Assembly: GCF_914767665.1 (NCBI RefSeq)
Contig: NC_059502.1
Span: 39,481,812 to 39,545,811 of the forward strand
Length of the DNA stretch: 64,000 nt
DNA from: Harmonia axyridis
Lineage: Eukaryota > Arthropoda > Insecta > Coleoptera > Coccinellidae
Direction: 5' to 3'
Shown here one piece after another: positions 1 through 10,740 of the stretch; the first letter of the stretch is position 1; each line of letters begins with the position of its first letter. The position numbers were made by a program, and so were the translations under genes. The notes under the pieces were generated by a model. That model was given only the letters and a program-made list of their open reading frames with translations. It had not been told where the DNA came from and did not search any database.

Positions 1-1140
1 AGACGATGAAGAGATGAAGATTTTTGAACCTCAACAATTTCCTCAGAGAAGTGCTCAGTTTGTTCCAATCGAATGAGACAAGTTTCGGCTTCTAAAAGCT
101 CGAGAGAGGATAGGAGACCCGACCGGGATCTACTTGAATTTCGTGCATTGAATGCAAACCTCAAACAGAAGGCAGTAACTCTTTTGAGCTTGACAAAAGA
201 TGAATTGGTGGACTCTGAGTGACCAAGAAATTACAGGTTTCGACTCAAGTTGCACCTCTTCAAGATTTGATGTATCAACAGAGGACACAGGCCAAGAATT
301 TGGATGAGAACGTATCTAATAGAGTCCACTCCGCCATAGAAGATAATGATGGATATCTTTGGGATATATTCCCCTAGAAGCACCATTCGGGCCATTGTTC
401 GATATGTCCATCAAAAGTTGGAAGAGAAATCCTAGGAATGGGAAGATCTACAGAAGAAGAACAAGGAGATGAAATAGCCGCAGCTGGGTATTGGCCAACT
501 GGCGATAACAAGTTCGAATTTTTGAACCGACTTCGAAAAAATTCAAATATTTCGAAGGAGATGCGTCCTGATCTTCGGCGGATAATTGAGTATTCAATTT
601 TACAATTGAATCATCAACTCCACAAAATTTCACCTCAAACTTATCTAACTGTCTCGGCGACGTAAAATTCATCATTCGAGAGCTTTTTCACTTGATCGTG
701 AATAGTGGTTAGAATGGCTAAAAATCTTTCTCTTTTAACAATTGATTAATTTAAGAGACATCTAATTTTATCAGAAGGTAACATATTTGGAGATTTGTAA
801 ATCAAATTTTCAAAATCAAAAATTTATATCACCGGCAGAAATATTTATGAACATACCTCGTATGGTGATGAAGAATCTCCGATATCAGCTCGAGGAATTA
901 TACTTCGATTTACACTGAAGGAATTAAACAGATGCCGACAGATGATAAGTAAAGTGATTACAAATATTTCAGGTTATTTCTCAGGCGAATAAATCGAATT
1001 AATAATTAATGAATATGAAATAGTGTAAAGATGATAATATAGAATCTGAAGATTCTCGGGTTTCGGCACCAAAATCAAAATTCGTAATCGGATTTTCGCC
1101 ACTGTCGTTTTCACTATATGGAAATGATAATGATCAACAA
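1..1140. other. degenerate coding-like sequence, unidentified
   Basis: Frame 1 of the first 660 bases reads as protein-like stretches interrupted by stops, with charged helical segments such as LLEFRALNANLKQKA and, at 438-665, a 75-codon open stretch containing GDNKFEFLNRLRKN. I do not recognise a family. It could be a decayed gag-like gene or a host pseudogene. From about 670 to 1140 the sequence is AT-rich and shows no coding signal on either strand. Confidence 0.3.
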
Positions 1141-1153
1141 TAAGAATTAAACA
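1141..1153. repeat. left target-site duplication of PLE-1
   Basis: The 13-mer TAAGAATTAAACA here is repeated exactly at 7787-7799, directly outside the right terminal repeat of the Penelope-like element. Between this copy and the left terminal repeat there are 36 further bases. A duplication of this size fits Penelope-like insertions, but a chance AT-rich match cannot be fully excluded. Confidence 0.55.
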
Positions 1154-1189
1154 TAATCTCATAAAATACCATTATGAAGTGTTGAGTAT

Positions 1190-1364
1190 AAAATTGAAGG
1201 AAAAAGTCTAAAAAACACTTCTGTTGTTGGAACCTTGTATATTAAATCATCCGGTTACATGTTTCGGCATATTCGCCATTATCAAACCAAAGATTTTGAA
1301 AAAGATTATACTCTTAGGTACAATATATGAAGTTGAGCGAAAAACTTAAAGAAAAGGTGAAAAC
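1190..1364 (-). repeat. inverted left terminal repeat (pLTR) of PLE-1
   Basis: These 175 bases are the near-perfect reverse complement of 7614-7786. The minus strand carries TTGATAA, a short GGC/GCC hairpin and CGAAACATGTAACC, a degenerate form of the hammerhead-like core seen in other Penelope pLTRs in this window. Opposed terminal repeats are a known Penelope arrangement. The copy orientation is opposite to the coding remnant at 6600-7300. Confidence 0.75.
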
Positions 1365-1693
1365 AGGAAACCCGCTCAAACATCCACAAAAATTCATAAA
1401 ACTTCATGCCATTACATGGGTCATAAAATGGCTGCTTTTAACACATATCTTCTTCTTCTTCTTCTTTTATTGTGCTTGGCAGCGAGGCCATCTACACATG
1501 GAACATTTCGTTGTAACTGAGAGATTTGTTAAACTAGATTATCTTTTATTTTGAACTTAGAACAATGTACAATACAATCAATACTATTAGAGGTTGGTAT
1601 TTTTCCAGCTCCGGGGCAGGGGGAGCGGTACAAAAGACAACACTTGTGGAACTGAAAGGATGAAGGGATTATTAGTATTTTGTATAAAAAACA
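1365..1693. other. PLE-1 inner left flank and LINE 3' untranslated region
   Basis: No gene is seen. The left part is T-rich (a run of TTC triplets near 1448-1467). The right part, about 1560-1693, is taken as the 3' untranslated end of the minus-strand LINE. There is no clean poly-A, so the exact LINE 3' boundary is uncertain. Confidence 0.4.
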
Positions 1694-4600
1694 TTACAGT
1701 TTAAGCCCACATGAATTTAAAAAACCATAGAGTGATCTATATATCAGTACATTCTCAGAGAATATCAAATCTTGAATATTAAGTGGGAAGTTGTGATCAG
1801 CGTATATCTTACAGAGGTCATCATATAAATTTCTGCACTTGACATCATTTAGAGAGCACGAAAAGAAAATGTGCTGTAAGTCCCCTCTCTCTCCGCATTC
1901 GCAAAGGTCATCATCCCTAACTTGTATTTTAGCCAAATGAGCAGGAGAACAGCAGTGATTTGCTGTGAGTCTGTTCATTGTTGTGATATTACCTCTAGGG
2001 AGATCAGCAAATGAGTGGAACCAGGTTTTTCTACTAAAATGGTCAACGTTAATCATGGTCGAATAAAGGTGACCTCTATGAAGAGATGTTTGCTTCCATT
2101 CCGTCTTCCATCTTGCCCATATATTGCGTTTGAATGTGGGCCAATGTTCTTTTATATCGCCCTTAATAGTAAGGGTATGGGACATTTTACTGCCCTCTTT
2201 ATCAAGACGATCTGCTTGGTCATTACCAGTGATGTTTGTGTGGCTGGGAACCCACACAAATTTAATTTGTCGATTAGTTTGGGTGATGCGGTAAATTTTA
2301 TTTCGAATTGACAGAGTTATGTGATCGTTACTGGAATGGGGGAACCAACCTTTTAGTTTTTCAAGAGCGGACTTGGAGTCAGAAATGATGAGGACATCAT
2401 CAGTCATTCCCTCAATAATGGATAGGGCTTTATCAATCGCGAGGAGTTCAGCAGATGAAATGGAAAAGCTTGAGGGGACTCTCCCACTGAAAGAAATATT
2501 TCCAGGGCTATATATACCAATACCAACCTGGTCTCGCGATTTTGAGGCATCAGTGAATAGCAAAGAGAAATCGGGGAATTTATCCCTGCATCTCTCATCG
2601 AACAAACCTGAATTGTCTAAGTCCAATTTACGAAGGTTCAAAGAATAATAGGGAACGTCAAGATAGTGGACACACAAGGGAACCTGGAAACAAGGAAGGA
2701 GGGGAGAGGAATAGAAGGAGCCAGTCTCTGGGAGCATATTGAGTGCTTCTAATATAGGGGGCATAGGTCTACTACCCCATGCATGACGCCAAGAAAAAAG
2801 TTGTGACAGCCTTTGGAGAAGGGGATTTGGAGAAATCTTAGCTAGCTTTGACAAAAACTTGATCGCCAACCAGATGCGACGGTAGGACAGGGGAAGTTGA
2901 CCACTCTCTGCGAGGAGGACATTTATAGGCGTGGACTTCATGTAGCCTAGTGCTACTCTGATAGCCGAATATTGGACCCTATCAAGTCGAGAGAGAACAG
3001 ACTTGGAGCATCTGCCCAGAAAGACAGATCCATAGTCAAGAAAGGGAAGGACGATTGCATTATAAATTGTTAACATGGTTTGAGGGTGTGACCCCCACCA
3101 TGTCCGACACAACGACTTCATGACATTGATGTTCCTAGTAGCTCTCGAACACATGTTTTCAATATGGAGGGACCAATTCATGTTGACCTGTAAAGTAACT
3201 CCAAGATATTTGGTGGAGGTTTTCCAGGGGATGGCATTATCGAATATATAAAGAGTAGGGAGATTGACCAAGATTTTTCTCTTGTGGAAGCACATTGCTT
3301 GAGATTTCTCTGCCGAAATGGTTAGGCCTCTACTTCGTGTCCATTCCTCAACCTGGGCTAATGCCTGGGACATATTCTCAAAGGCTTCTTTGAATGTTTT
3401 TCCCGAAGCTTTCACAGTAGTGTCATCTGCGTATTGAAGTACTTCAACTCCTGGGATGTTCAGAAAGGAAGAAAGACCTTTAACAAAGAGGTTAAACAGA
3501 GGGCAGCTGTCGGGGGAACCCTGAGCTAAGCCTAGGAAAGATGATACCGGACCAATTAGTTCGTTGAGACATGGGTCAAGTAGAAAAATACTTCTATCAA
3601 CTATGAGGTTTCGTAGGAGATTAATAATCTGGAGGGGGACACCCTCTGCCATTAAAACTGATTTTAAAATATCAAAGTTTACAGAGTCATAAGCTTGTTT
3701 AACATCCAGGAAAACAACAAGAGTTATTTCATTCATTGCATATGCCGAGTAAATTGGGACTGTAATAGCAGTCAGCGCATCAGTCACCGATTTGCCCTTT
3801 CGGAAGCCATATTGAGGTTCATTTGATGGCACGTTTAGCTCATAAACTCTCTCCAATCTTGACGCCATAAGGGTCTCAAAAATTTTTAGCAGACAGGAGT
3901 TGAGGGCTATGGGACGGTAGCTGTTGGGGTCGTGGGGGGGCTTTCCTGGTTTGCAAATGGGAACAATTATTGTTTCTTTGAGGGATGGAGGAATATTGGG
4001 GTCTGTAAATAATCTATTGTATACCTGAAGAAGAACATTTTTGGCCTGAATGGGAAGATGCTTTAACAATGAGTACGTTATCGCATCTTTACCAGGTGCG
4101 GAGTCCTTTTTACGGTGGATGGTTTTCGACATCTTACATAAAGTAAAAGGAGAGAATAACATGGAGTGGTTACCTGGCGGAGGATCAATGTTCCTAAGAG
4201 GGGTTCTATCTTCTTCGTTCAAATCAAGCTGAGGAGATGGAAAGAGTCTAGAGAGGATTTCTCTACCACAAGAAGGAGAGGCTCGTCTTGACGGGCTTGG
4301 GGAGACTCCAGAGCGAAATCTTCTGATATTTCTCCAAAGATTTTTACTATCTTTTACTGACAGGCTCTCACAGAACTTTCTGAAGGATGTTTTCTTCTTT
4401 TCTCTGATTTTTCGTTTGGTTGTAGCTTGTTTATGTTTTGCATTCAAGTAATTCTCTAGTGTGGGATTGAGGCGGTATTTTTTATAGGCGTCTGACCTGT
4501 TTTTTACGTGAGTGGTTAGCTCGTCGTCCCACCAGGGAACCCTATAGCTGGAGAGTTTTTCAGGGTGTTTTTTTACAGGAATTGAACGATCAGCTGCAGA

Positions 4601-4956
4601 TAAAATTATTGCTTGAATATCATCCAGACCTTGAATATCTTGTCGTTCGATCTCGTGGATAATTAGTTCCTGGAACAACAACCAGTTAGCCTTTTTAATG
4701 TTGTATTTGGAGGTTGAAAAGAAGTTTTGAGGTAATTCAGGTAAGTTGAGATCCATAATTGTGGTTAAAGTGGGGTAGTGGTCACTCCCACCTGGATCTG
4801 GGAGAGCCTCCCATGAAGCGTCGATCCTAATATCAGGGGAGCAGAGACAAATATCTGGTGAGCTGGACTTATCTGGAGGGGTGACTCTTGTAGAAGATCC
4901 GTCGTTGAGGAGACATGAATCGCTTGATAGCAGGAACTGTTCAAGAATATTCCCAT
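1694..4956 (-). pseudogene. LINE ORF2: endonuclease tail, reverse transcriptase, RNase H
   Basis: A long open frame (1020 codons from the Met at 4756) whose reading frame continues upstream without a stop into the last part of an APE-type endonuclease, ending in the family motif GSDHYP just before that Met. The first roughly 180 endonuclease residues are absent, and the frame runs into the ORF1 region, so the front of ORF2 was lost by deletion. RT motifs: SYRPIALNSC, FLDVKQAYDS (motif A), GLAQGSPDSC and LQYADDTTVK (motif C, near residue 440). RNase H starts near residue 733 (LFTDASKSRD) with AELLAIDKAL, ISDSKSAL and VWVPSHTN. The C-terminus has a C-C-H-C motif around DDDLCECGERGDLQHIFFSC. RT and RNase H look intact; without the N-terminal endonuclease the product should not nick target DNA. 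Confidence 0.85.
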
Positions 4957-4964
4957 TTCTGTTT

Positions 4965-6377
4965 CTATTGTGAGAGAAGCTGGTTATTGTGGGCTTCCCT
5001 ATTGTAACCAGGGGATTGGGGAAGTTTTCTTCGTTTCAATTGTGTTGAATATGATGTTCTTGGGTGACTGGGTTGGAGGAGAGAGCTTCTGTTCTGGACG
5101 GATATTAGTGTAGCATCCTGAGGGGAGTTGAACCTCTTTTCCTGACGCACCAAGGGGGGGAAAGATGATGGACGGGTGACTGGGTTCACTGCTTCCTTAT
5201 CAGGAAGATTGTCAGCATATGATTTTGGGACTAATTTCATCGCCTCAAAGTATGAGATGTTCTCAAGAGCAATTAGATTATTAATTTGTTTTTGTCTGGA
5301 GTATTCAGGACATTTTCTATCTGTGGCAGCATGATCACCATGGCAAAAAAAGCATTTGGGGTTTGATGTATTGGGGCACTCTGATTCATCATGTTTTTCA
5401 CCACAGTTTCGACATTTACTTGATTCCTTAGGGGAATTACAGTTTACCTTTGTGTGGCCGTATTTTAAACAATTGTAGCACTGGATCACTGGACCAACAT
5501 ACAAATTCACATGTCTTATAACGCCAAAAATACCTATCTTCTCAGGCAAAATTTTGCCGTGGAAGGTGAGAACCCAAGAGTTTGAAGGAATATAAGAAGT
5601 GACACCCTCTCTGGTGACTCTTCTATTCAATTGGCGGGCACCAATAATTTTTATTCTGGAATGAGAGTGATTTAGTATATCATCTTCAGTTATATCAGAT
5701 CCTACGTCTCTTATGACACCTCTGCTAGAAACCATTCGTGAAGGAACGAAGACATCGATGTTGGGGTCGTTGATGAAAGGATTTTTTGACAAAAATTCGT
5801 TGGCACTAAGAGGGTTAGTGAATTCTACAGAAATTCTTTTTTTTCCTTTTTTGTTCACGTCTTTGACGCCTGGAACCTTGAGTCGGACTAATTCTTTACC
5901 AAAATTCATCGGGTGCATATTTCCAATATTGTCGTTTGCCTTTGATTCTACAATTACCATAAAGGGGCCACAGTCACCGATGGAGTAAGTATGAGATATT
6001 TTCTTCCTTTGGGGTTTATTGTTTGGAGACTGAGAATTTTCAGAAAGACGGGATAAAAGCGTAGAAACTGTCTGAAAAGCACATGAGGTTTCTGCAAATA
6101 ATTCTGAATCATCCTTAAATATATCTATGACACTGTTGATTTCCCTAGAAAGTAATGCAACATCTGCTAGTGAATACTGAGAGGAGGACTCTTCAGGTAC
6201 CTTGGTTAGGATAGAAGAGAAAGTAGATTGGGACTTTTTAGTTAAGCGATCAAATACTTTTGGAGAGAGTGGGGGTTTAAGGCGAGAGATTTTGCTTTGA
6301 CTTGAGGTGGAAGAATCCCCAGGGGGGTCTGGAGAATCCTCCGGGGGATCCGGAGGATCCTCCGACGACCAGTCCAT
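4965..6377 (-). CDS. LINE ORF1, CCHC nucleic-acid-binding protein
   Basis: A 470-codon ORF1 of the I-like LINE. The N-terminus is acidic and proline-rich (MDWSSEDPPDPPEDSPDPPG). An RRM-like middle region is followed near residues 300-350 by three zinc knuckles starting CYNCLKYGHTKVNC, CRNCGEKHDESEC and CFFCHGDHAATDRKC. The next segment (EYSRQKQINNLIALENISYF) is characteristic of ORF1 proteins of I/Jockey-type LINEs, which coat the LINE RNA. The start is the first Met of the frame; the stop lies at the point where ORF2 reading picks up in another frame. No disabling change is visible. Confidence 0.8.
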   Translation of the reverse strand: MDWSSEDPPDPPEDSPDPPGDSSTSSQSKISRLKPPLSPKVFDRLTKKSQSTFSSILTKVPEESSSQYSLADVALLSREINSVIDIFKDDSELFAETSCAFQTVSTLLSRLSENSQSPNNKPQRKKISHTYSIGDCGPFMVIVESKANDNIGNMHPMNFGKELVRLKVPGVKDVNKKGKKRISVEFTNPLSANEFLSKNPFINDPNIDVFVPSRMVSSRGVIRDVGSDITEDDILNHSHSRIKIIGARQLNRRVTREGVTSYIPSNSWVLTFHGKILPEKIGIFGVIRHVNLYVGPVIQCYNCLKYGHTKVNCNSPKESSKCRNCGEKHDESECPNTSNPKCFFCHGDHAATDRKCPEYSRQKQINNLIALENISYFEAMKLVPKSYADNLPDKEAVNPVTRPSSFPPLVRQEKRFNSPQDATLISVQNRSSLLQPSHPRTSYSTQLKRRKLPQSPGYNREAHNNQLLSQ

Positions 6378-6599
6378 TGAGTTCGTATTAAATTATTTCG
6401 TTATCATTCTACCGTTTTTTATAACCCTTTATGTGAAATCAGGAAGGTGAGAAAAAAATTAGAAATGGACTTACCATCAGTTTCCACAAACACAACACTG
6501 AGTTAGTAGAGTTTTCTGATTGTTAGTACAAAAATTCACCCAAAATTAGCGAAATTTGGAGAGAAAATTAGGAAGAGCTGTCACTCGTAAGACGGTTAA

Positions 6600-7300
6600 C
6601 CTCTGAATATCTTTAACACATATATTAATAGACTACTCAATGTTCCTCTGAGTAAAGATGATTATAGTAAAGAAGTTAACACCCTGAAGTACTTAACAGA
6701 GGAGAATGGTTACCACCCGAATGTCATCGATAAACTGATTAAGGAGAGAAGGAGAAAACAAAACACGGAAAGATCTAACTTGTCGACTTCGGAAGCGGGT
6801 ACTACTCCGAATAATAAATACTGTTGCATTCCTTTCTATGGCAGCATTTCACATAAGATTGCCAACATAATCGGACAGATTGAGAACTCCAAAGTGTCTT
6901 TTAAATCAGATAACATCTTGGGTCAGTTTATAATAAAGAGAAAGTCCCTATCGATAACCTAGACAAACCTGGCGTCTACAGATTGGAGTGCGGCGAACCA
7001 GGCTGCAATGTAGTCTATGTGGGAAGAAGTGGTAGATCCATGCGAACGAGAACAACAGAACATCTAACTAGCGCCAGAAACCCAAACAAGCATAAGTCTA
7101 TCTTCGGTGTTCACGTAAGGGAAGAAGGACATAATTTTGATATGGAAGATAACACCAAACTTATTCATCACTGCGAGTTCGGCTTCAAACAAGAAATTTT
7201 GGAGGTGGAGATTTTTAAACATATGAAGAACAAAAAATACAGGACACTTAATGCTATGTTAACAAACAACTTTAAAGATACGTATAAAATTTTATATTGA
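6600..7300 (+). pseudogene. PLE-1 C-terminus with GIY-YIG endonuclease
   Basis: Translation gives the connector and endonuclease end of a Penelope-like protein. The connector reads NRLLNVPLSKDDYSKEVNTL and later KYCCIPFYGSISHKIANI, then VSFKSDNILGQFI. Around 6940-6965 the frame shifts: the first frame ends SLSIT, while the next carries NLDKPGVYRLECG and enters the GIY-YIG fold (GVY...YVGRSGRSMRTRTTEH, then VREEGHNF). The RT domain is missing upstream. In intact PLEs this domain nicks the target for reverse transcription. One frameshift and the truncation make it non-functional. Confidence 0.8.
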
Positions 7301-7613
7301 TGCTCCTCGAGGACGCCACTGCATCGTAAGGAAATTCAACACCCGGGTCAACCTTGATTGGAAGAAGAGGAATCCGTCAACATGAACATCAGTTTTGTTT
7401 TGTTTATGTTTTGTTTGTCATTTTATATTATTTTGACTTTTCACAGTATGCCTTTTTAACCAGTGTATTTTTAATTATTTATTCATTTATATTTTTAATT
7501 CACCTTGTGACTTATACTTATTTCATCAATGTTTTACCATATGACTAAGGAACCTTAAAATCGTAAGTTTCAGTGAGCAATTGACCAAACTGTGGAATTA
7601 TGTTATCAACCTT
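7301..7613 (+). other. PLE-1 3' untranslated region
   Basis: AT-rich sequence between the stop of the GIY-YIG frame and the terminal repeat. A 64-codon open stretch (7354-7548) is hydrophobic and low-complexity and is not a convincing gene. Confidence 0.4.
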
Positions 7614-7786
7614 TTTTCACCTTTTCTTTAAGTTTTTCGCTCAACTTCATATATTGTACCTAAGAGTATAATCTTTTTCAGAATCTTTGGTTTGATAATG
7701 GCGAATATGCCGAAACATGTAACCGGATGATTTAATATACAAGGTTCCAACAACAGAAGTGTTTTTTAGACTTTTTCCTTCAATTT
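7614..7786 (+). repeat. right terminal repeat (pLTR) of PLE-1
   Basis: Sense copy of the terminal repeat, reverse-complementary to 1190-1364. It includes TTGATAATGGCGAATATGCC followed by GAAACATGTAACC, a degenerate hammerhead-like layout (TTGATAA instead of CTGANGA). The 13-bp duplication TAAGAATTAAACA follows directly. Confidence 0.75.
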
Positions 7787-7799
7787 TAAGAATTAAACA
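7787..7799. repeat. right target-site duplication of PLE-1
   Basis: Exact copy of 1141-1153, immediately outside the right pLTR. Confidence 0.55.
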
Positions 7800-8046
7800 G
7801 ACCAAGAAACAATGGTTTGAGAGTTCCTACCTTAATGTTTCCAGTTGTGCTCTTCGATGTTGAAGATAATGCTTCAAAAGTAATACCTATTAGGGATGAA
7901 GGGGTTGAAAGGATGAGCATATCTCTTCTGATCCAATTCAGAAGATGATTAAATTCTCCGAACAAGAATTCACTCACAATCGAAACTTGGTCTATTTAAT
8001 GATATAAAACACTAATGGTTTCAGATGAAGATGAAAGATTTTATTA

Positions 8047-8241
8047 AATGAATATGAACTATTTTAATTATTCAACGATGATAATATAACCGGCGTAAGA
8101 AAAACTGTAAATATACTGATTGTCACTTTACTTTTACCGAGACGAACGAATTATTGAATGAATATGAATTATTTTAATTATTCAACGATGATAATATAAC
8201 CGGCGCAAGAAAAACTGTAAATATATTGATTGTCATTTTAC
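8047..8241 (+). repeat. two-copy tandem repeat, 110-bp period
   Basis: Two copies of an approximately 85-base segment, beginning AATGAATATGAA and containing ATAATATAACCGGCG, start at 8047 and 8157 and differ at a handful of positions. The 25 bases between them are not repeated after the second copy. No gene is associated. The surrounding 7800-8417 is otherwise AT-rich with nothing recognisable. Confidence 0.8.
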
Positions 8242-9162
8242 CACATGTGTATAACTTGGGAAAATTACGTAGCCGAGATTGATTGATGTGTTGCCTATAT
8301 GGTATCAGGTCATTTGGTTATAAGCTAACGAACAGGTAGTATTTTTGCTTCTGTAAAATGGAAGGTTGGATAAACAGCTTTATTTTCAACAATAATTTTA
8401 GGAAAAACGGTCACTAACAGGGTGAGTCTTTGACTTGTATATACAGGGTGTTTCAAGTTCGACGGTCTACTAGTACTAGACGTTTCTGGAGAACGGGCCG
8501 ATTTGAAAATTCGGAATATGACATTGTTCATGATGCCCTATTCAGCTCAAATATTTTCTAAGTTTCGGCACTTCCGGTTATACAAGAACTGAAAACAATT
8601 TCAAAAAAAACTTTTTTTTCATTTTATGTCTTAGATATTATCAAGATTTCCATTCTCAATTACACTTTGCTAAAATTATTGCGTTAGTCCTCATAGTTTT
8701 CAAAAAACCACCACCAATTGAAGATATTTCGGAAGTATGTTTCAAACTTTCTATTACTCCCTTTTCATCACCACGCAGATTTTTTCCTGAATTCATAAAA
8801 TGTATTCTACCGCTTTTTCATATGAATAGAATTGGCACACAGGAGTCCTGCATGATTTCATCTCATTTGGTAGGTACAGGTTTTTTCTTCTAGGTAGGTT
8901 CTCCAGTATGAAACATCTTTTCAAGAAGATGAGGAAATTTCTGATTTAAAATTCGATGAGTTCTACCAATAATTCTATTGCATTAATCGTGAATATGGAA
9001 TTAGATATTTATAATTCAAGTGCAGAAGTTATTGATATTCTTCCAAGACTTCAAAATGAACGAGTAGTGGAATGAGCCTTCTGTAAGAGTTTTAAACATT
9101 ATTTTCCCGAATTCACTGCCTTTTTATTAAAATCAACGGAAATTTCCATATATATCAATCAA

Positions 9163-9190
9163 TATATATATATATATATATATATATACT
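9163..9190. repeat. (TA)n tract at PLE-2 left edge
   Basis: About 27 bases of alternating TA next to PLE-2. A second tract lies beyond the other edge at about 10843-10862. Confidence 0.9.
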
Positions 9191-9259
9191 GTGAACTATT
9201 GATAAGGGTCAAACGACTCGATTATTTTGGAGAATAAAAGAAAACTCTTTATTCCTTGC

Positions 9260-9292
9260 CAAGCTTTCGAATTTATTTAATTCTTCTTCAGG
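9260..9292 (-). ncRNA. hammerhead-ribozyme-like motif, PLE-2 3' pLTR
   Basis: The minus strand reads CCTGAAGAAGAATT, a loop, AATTCGAAAGC: a CTGANGA box, a short pairing stem and a GAAA box as in the catalytic core of hammerhead ribozymes. Penelope-like elements are known to encode minimal hammerheads in their pLTRs. Cleavage activity was not judged. Confidence 0.5.
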
Positions 9293-9621
9293 GCTTCTGA
9301 AATACAATACAAATCCTTCACATATTCAGTTTAACAATAACTTCGTTAATAATTCACTTACAGAATGTGAGGTTATGTTTAGGAAACTTGCAAAACTACA
9401 AAACATTTGTCTTAATTCAATTCACATTGATCCTTTGGACATTAAAACGACAATAATTTTCTTCAATTTGAAACGTCAACAAAATAAAAACATTTTTTTC
9501 ACAACCAAAATATATTACTTAAAATATTTAATTTATTTATTTTTTCTCCTTTGTGTCAACTGGCTAGATAGGTATATTGTTTTGTTTGTTTTTGACACTT
9601 TCGTAATCTGCCTTCTTCCTT

Positions 9622-10655
9622 TCACTCGTCAACTGGACCATCGAAAAAGTATATGTTTTCTTCCGATTTTTCTAACAAATATCCATATATAGCACTCAAC
9701 TTATTTGTGTCTGTTTTTTTGTTAATAATATTTTCCTGTTTATTTATCTCTATCATTTCCAATATCAACATTTTTTTGTCATTTTTTTCCGTTTTTAACA
9801 CCTTTGCTTCTTCGAAATTTATTTTATGATTTAAATTGAATGCATGGGTTGCTAGTGCGCATCTATCCGGATGTTTTGCAATATCTGATTTGTGTAATGC
9901 CAATCTGCTTTTCAACCATTGAGATGTATGTCCTATGTATATTTTTTCGCAATCTTCACATTTTACTTCATAGACTACGTTGCTTTTTAATAGTGTTTGA
10001 ATAGGATCTTTTAATTTTGTATATAAATTGCCCACAGTTTTTTTATTATAAATAGCAATTTTCACTTTTTCATGTTTAAATATATTTATTAGTTTTTTTG
10101 TTAATCCATGTATATTTGGGTATGATGCATAATGAATTTCCTCTGTTTCTTCCTCGCTTCTTATTAGTTGTGGTGCTTCTGTGGTGTCACTTGCATACAA
10201 TAATTTCTTCAACATTCCATAGGGATATCCGTTCTGTCTTAATATCTCCAATAAATTTTGTATTCCCTCCTGTATGTAAGACTCATGACATATTCTTCTT
10301 ATTCTATTTTTCATTTGTTTTATCATGTTAATTTTTATATTTATGTTATGGTCTGAATTATAATGGATCATTTTGTTTGAGTGGGTTTCTTTTCTATGCC
10401 ATTTTAACTTTATAACATCATCTTGTCTTTGTACTTTTGTGTCTAAGAAAGGTACACATTGTTCCAAGTTTTCTACTTCCAAAGTGAATTGTAAGTTTTT
10501 GGAATAAGAGTTAAAACACTTCAACGTAGTCTGTATATGTGTTTTTGGTACAGTCAATAATAAGTCGTCTACGAATTTTTTTAAAATGGGTATATTAAAT
10601 GGTAACTTTTCCACACATGATTTTACCAAGTGATCCATGACATATTGGGCTAGTC
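9622..10655 (-). pseudogene. PLE-2 protein: RT C-terminus and GIY-YIG endonuclease
   Basis: An open frame continuing from the inverted pLTR into real PLE sequence. The RT motif C appears as KKFVDDLLLTVP, followed by the thumb and connector (VPFLDTKV, NGYPYGMLKKLLYAS, HYASYPNI). The GIY-YIG domain begins near VVYEVKCEDCEKIYIGHTSQ and continues WLKSRLALHKSDI and CALATHAFNLNHKI. The end FDGPVDE is shared with the PLE at 48712-49364 (YDGPIDE), so the C-terminus is complete. No stop or shift is seen inside; the defect is loss of the N-terminal RT. The frame's first 30 or so codons (from 10743) are antisense pLTR, not PLE protein. Confidence 0.85.
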
Positions 10656-10705
10656 TTGGACTTGTTAAACTGAATATGTGAAGGATTTGTATTGTATTCC
10701 AGAAG

Positions 10706-10740
10706 CCCTGAAGAAGAATTGAATAAATTCGAAAGCTTGG
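10706..10740 (+). ncRNA. hammerhead-ribozyme-like motif, inverted pLTR of PLE-2
   Basis: CCTGAAGAAGAATTGAATAA followed by ATTCGAAAGCTTGG has the same CTGANGA / stem / GAAA layout as the 3' copy, on the opposite strand. Confidence 0.5.

Larger units (their letters stand above)
1560..6590 (-). mobile_element. I-like LINE (two ORFs, RNase H)
   Basis: A non-LTR retrotransposon read on the minus strand: ORF1 with three CCHC knuckles (6377-4965), then ORF2 with the end of an apurinic endonuclease, reverse transcriptase, RNase H and a C-terminal zinc motif (about 4956-1694). ORF1 knuckles plus ORF2 RNase H point to the I group rather than Jockey, CR1 or R1. The 5' boundary is placed where recognisable PLE coding sequence resumes at about 6600. 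The element cannot move on its own because most of the endonuclease is missing. Confidence 0.75.
1190..7786 (+). mobile_element. Penelope-like element PLE-1, interrupted by a LINE
   Basis: The outer limits are set by the inverted terminal repeats and the 13-bp duplication outside them. Only the C-terminal part of the PLE protein (connector plus GIY-YIG endonuclease, 6600-7300) is present; no PLE reverse transcriptase is seen. An I-like LINE on the opposite strand fills about 1560-6590. The simplest reading is a 5'-truncated PLE later hit by the LINE. A chance junction of two independent fragments remains possible, but the terminal symmetry argues against it. Confidence 0.6.

Noticed and set aside
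2015..2648. Plus-strand frames opposite LINE ORF2
   Set aside because: Antisense shadows of the RT/RNase H coding sequence with no motif of their own.
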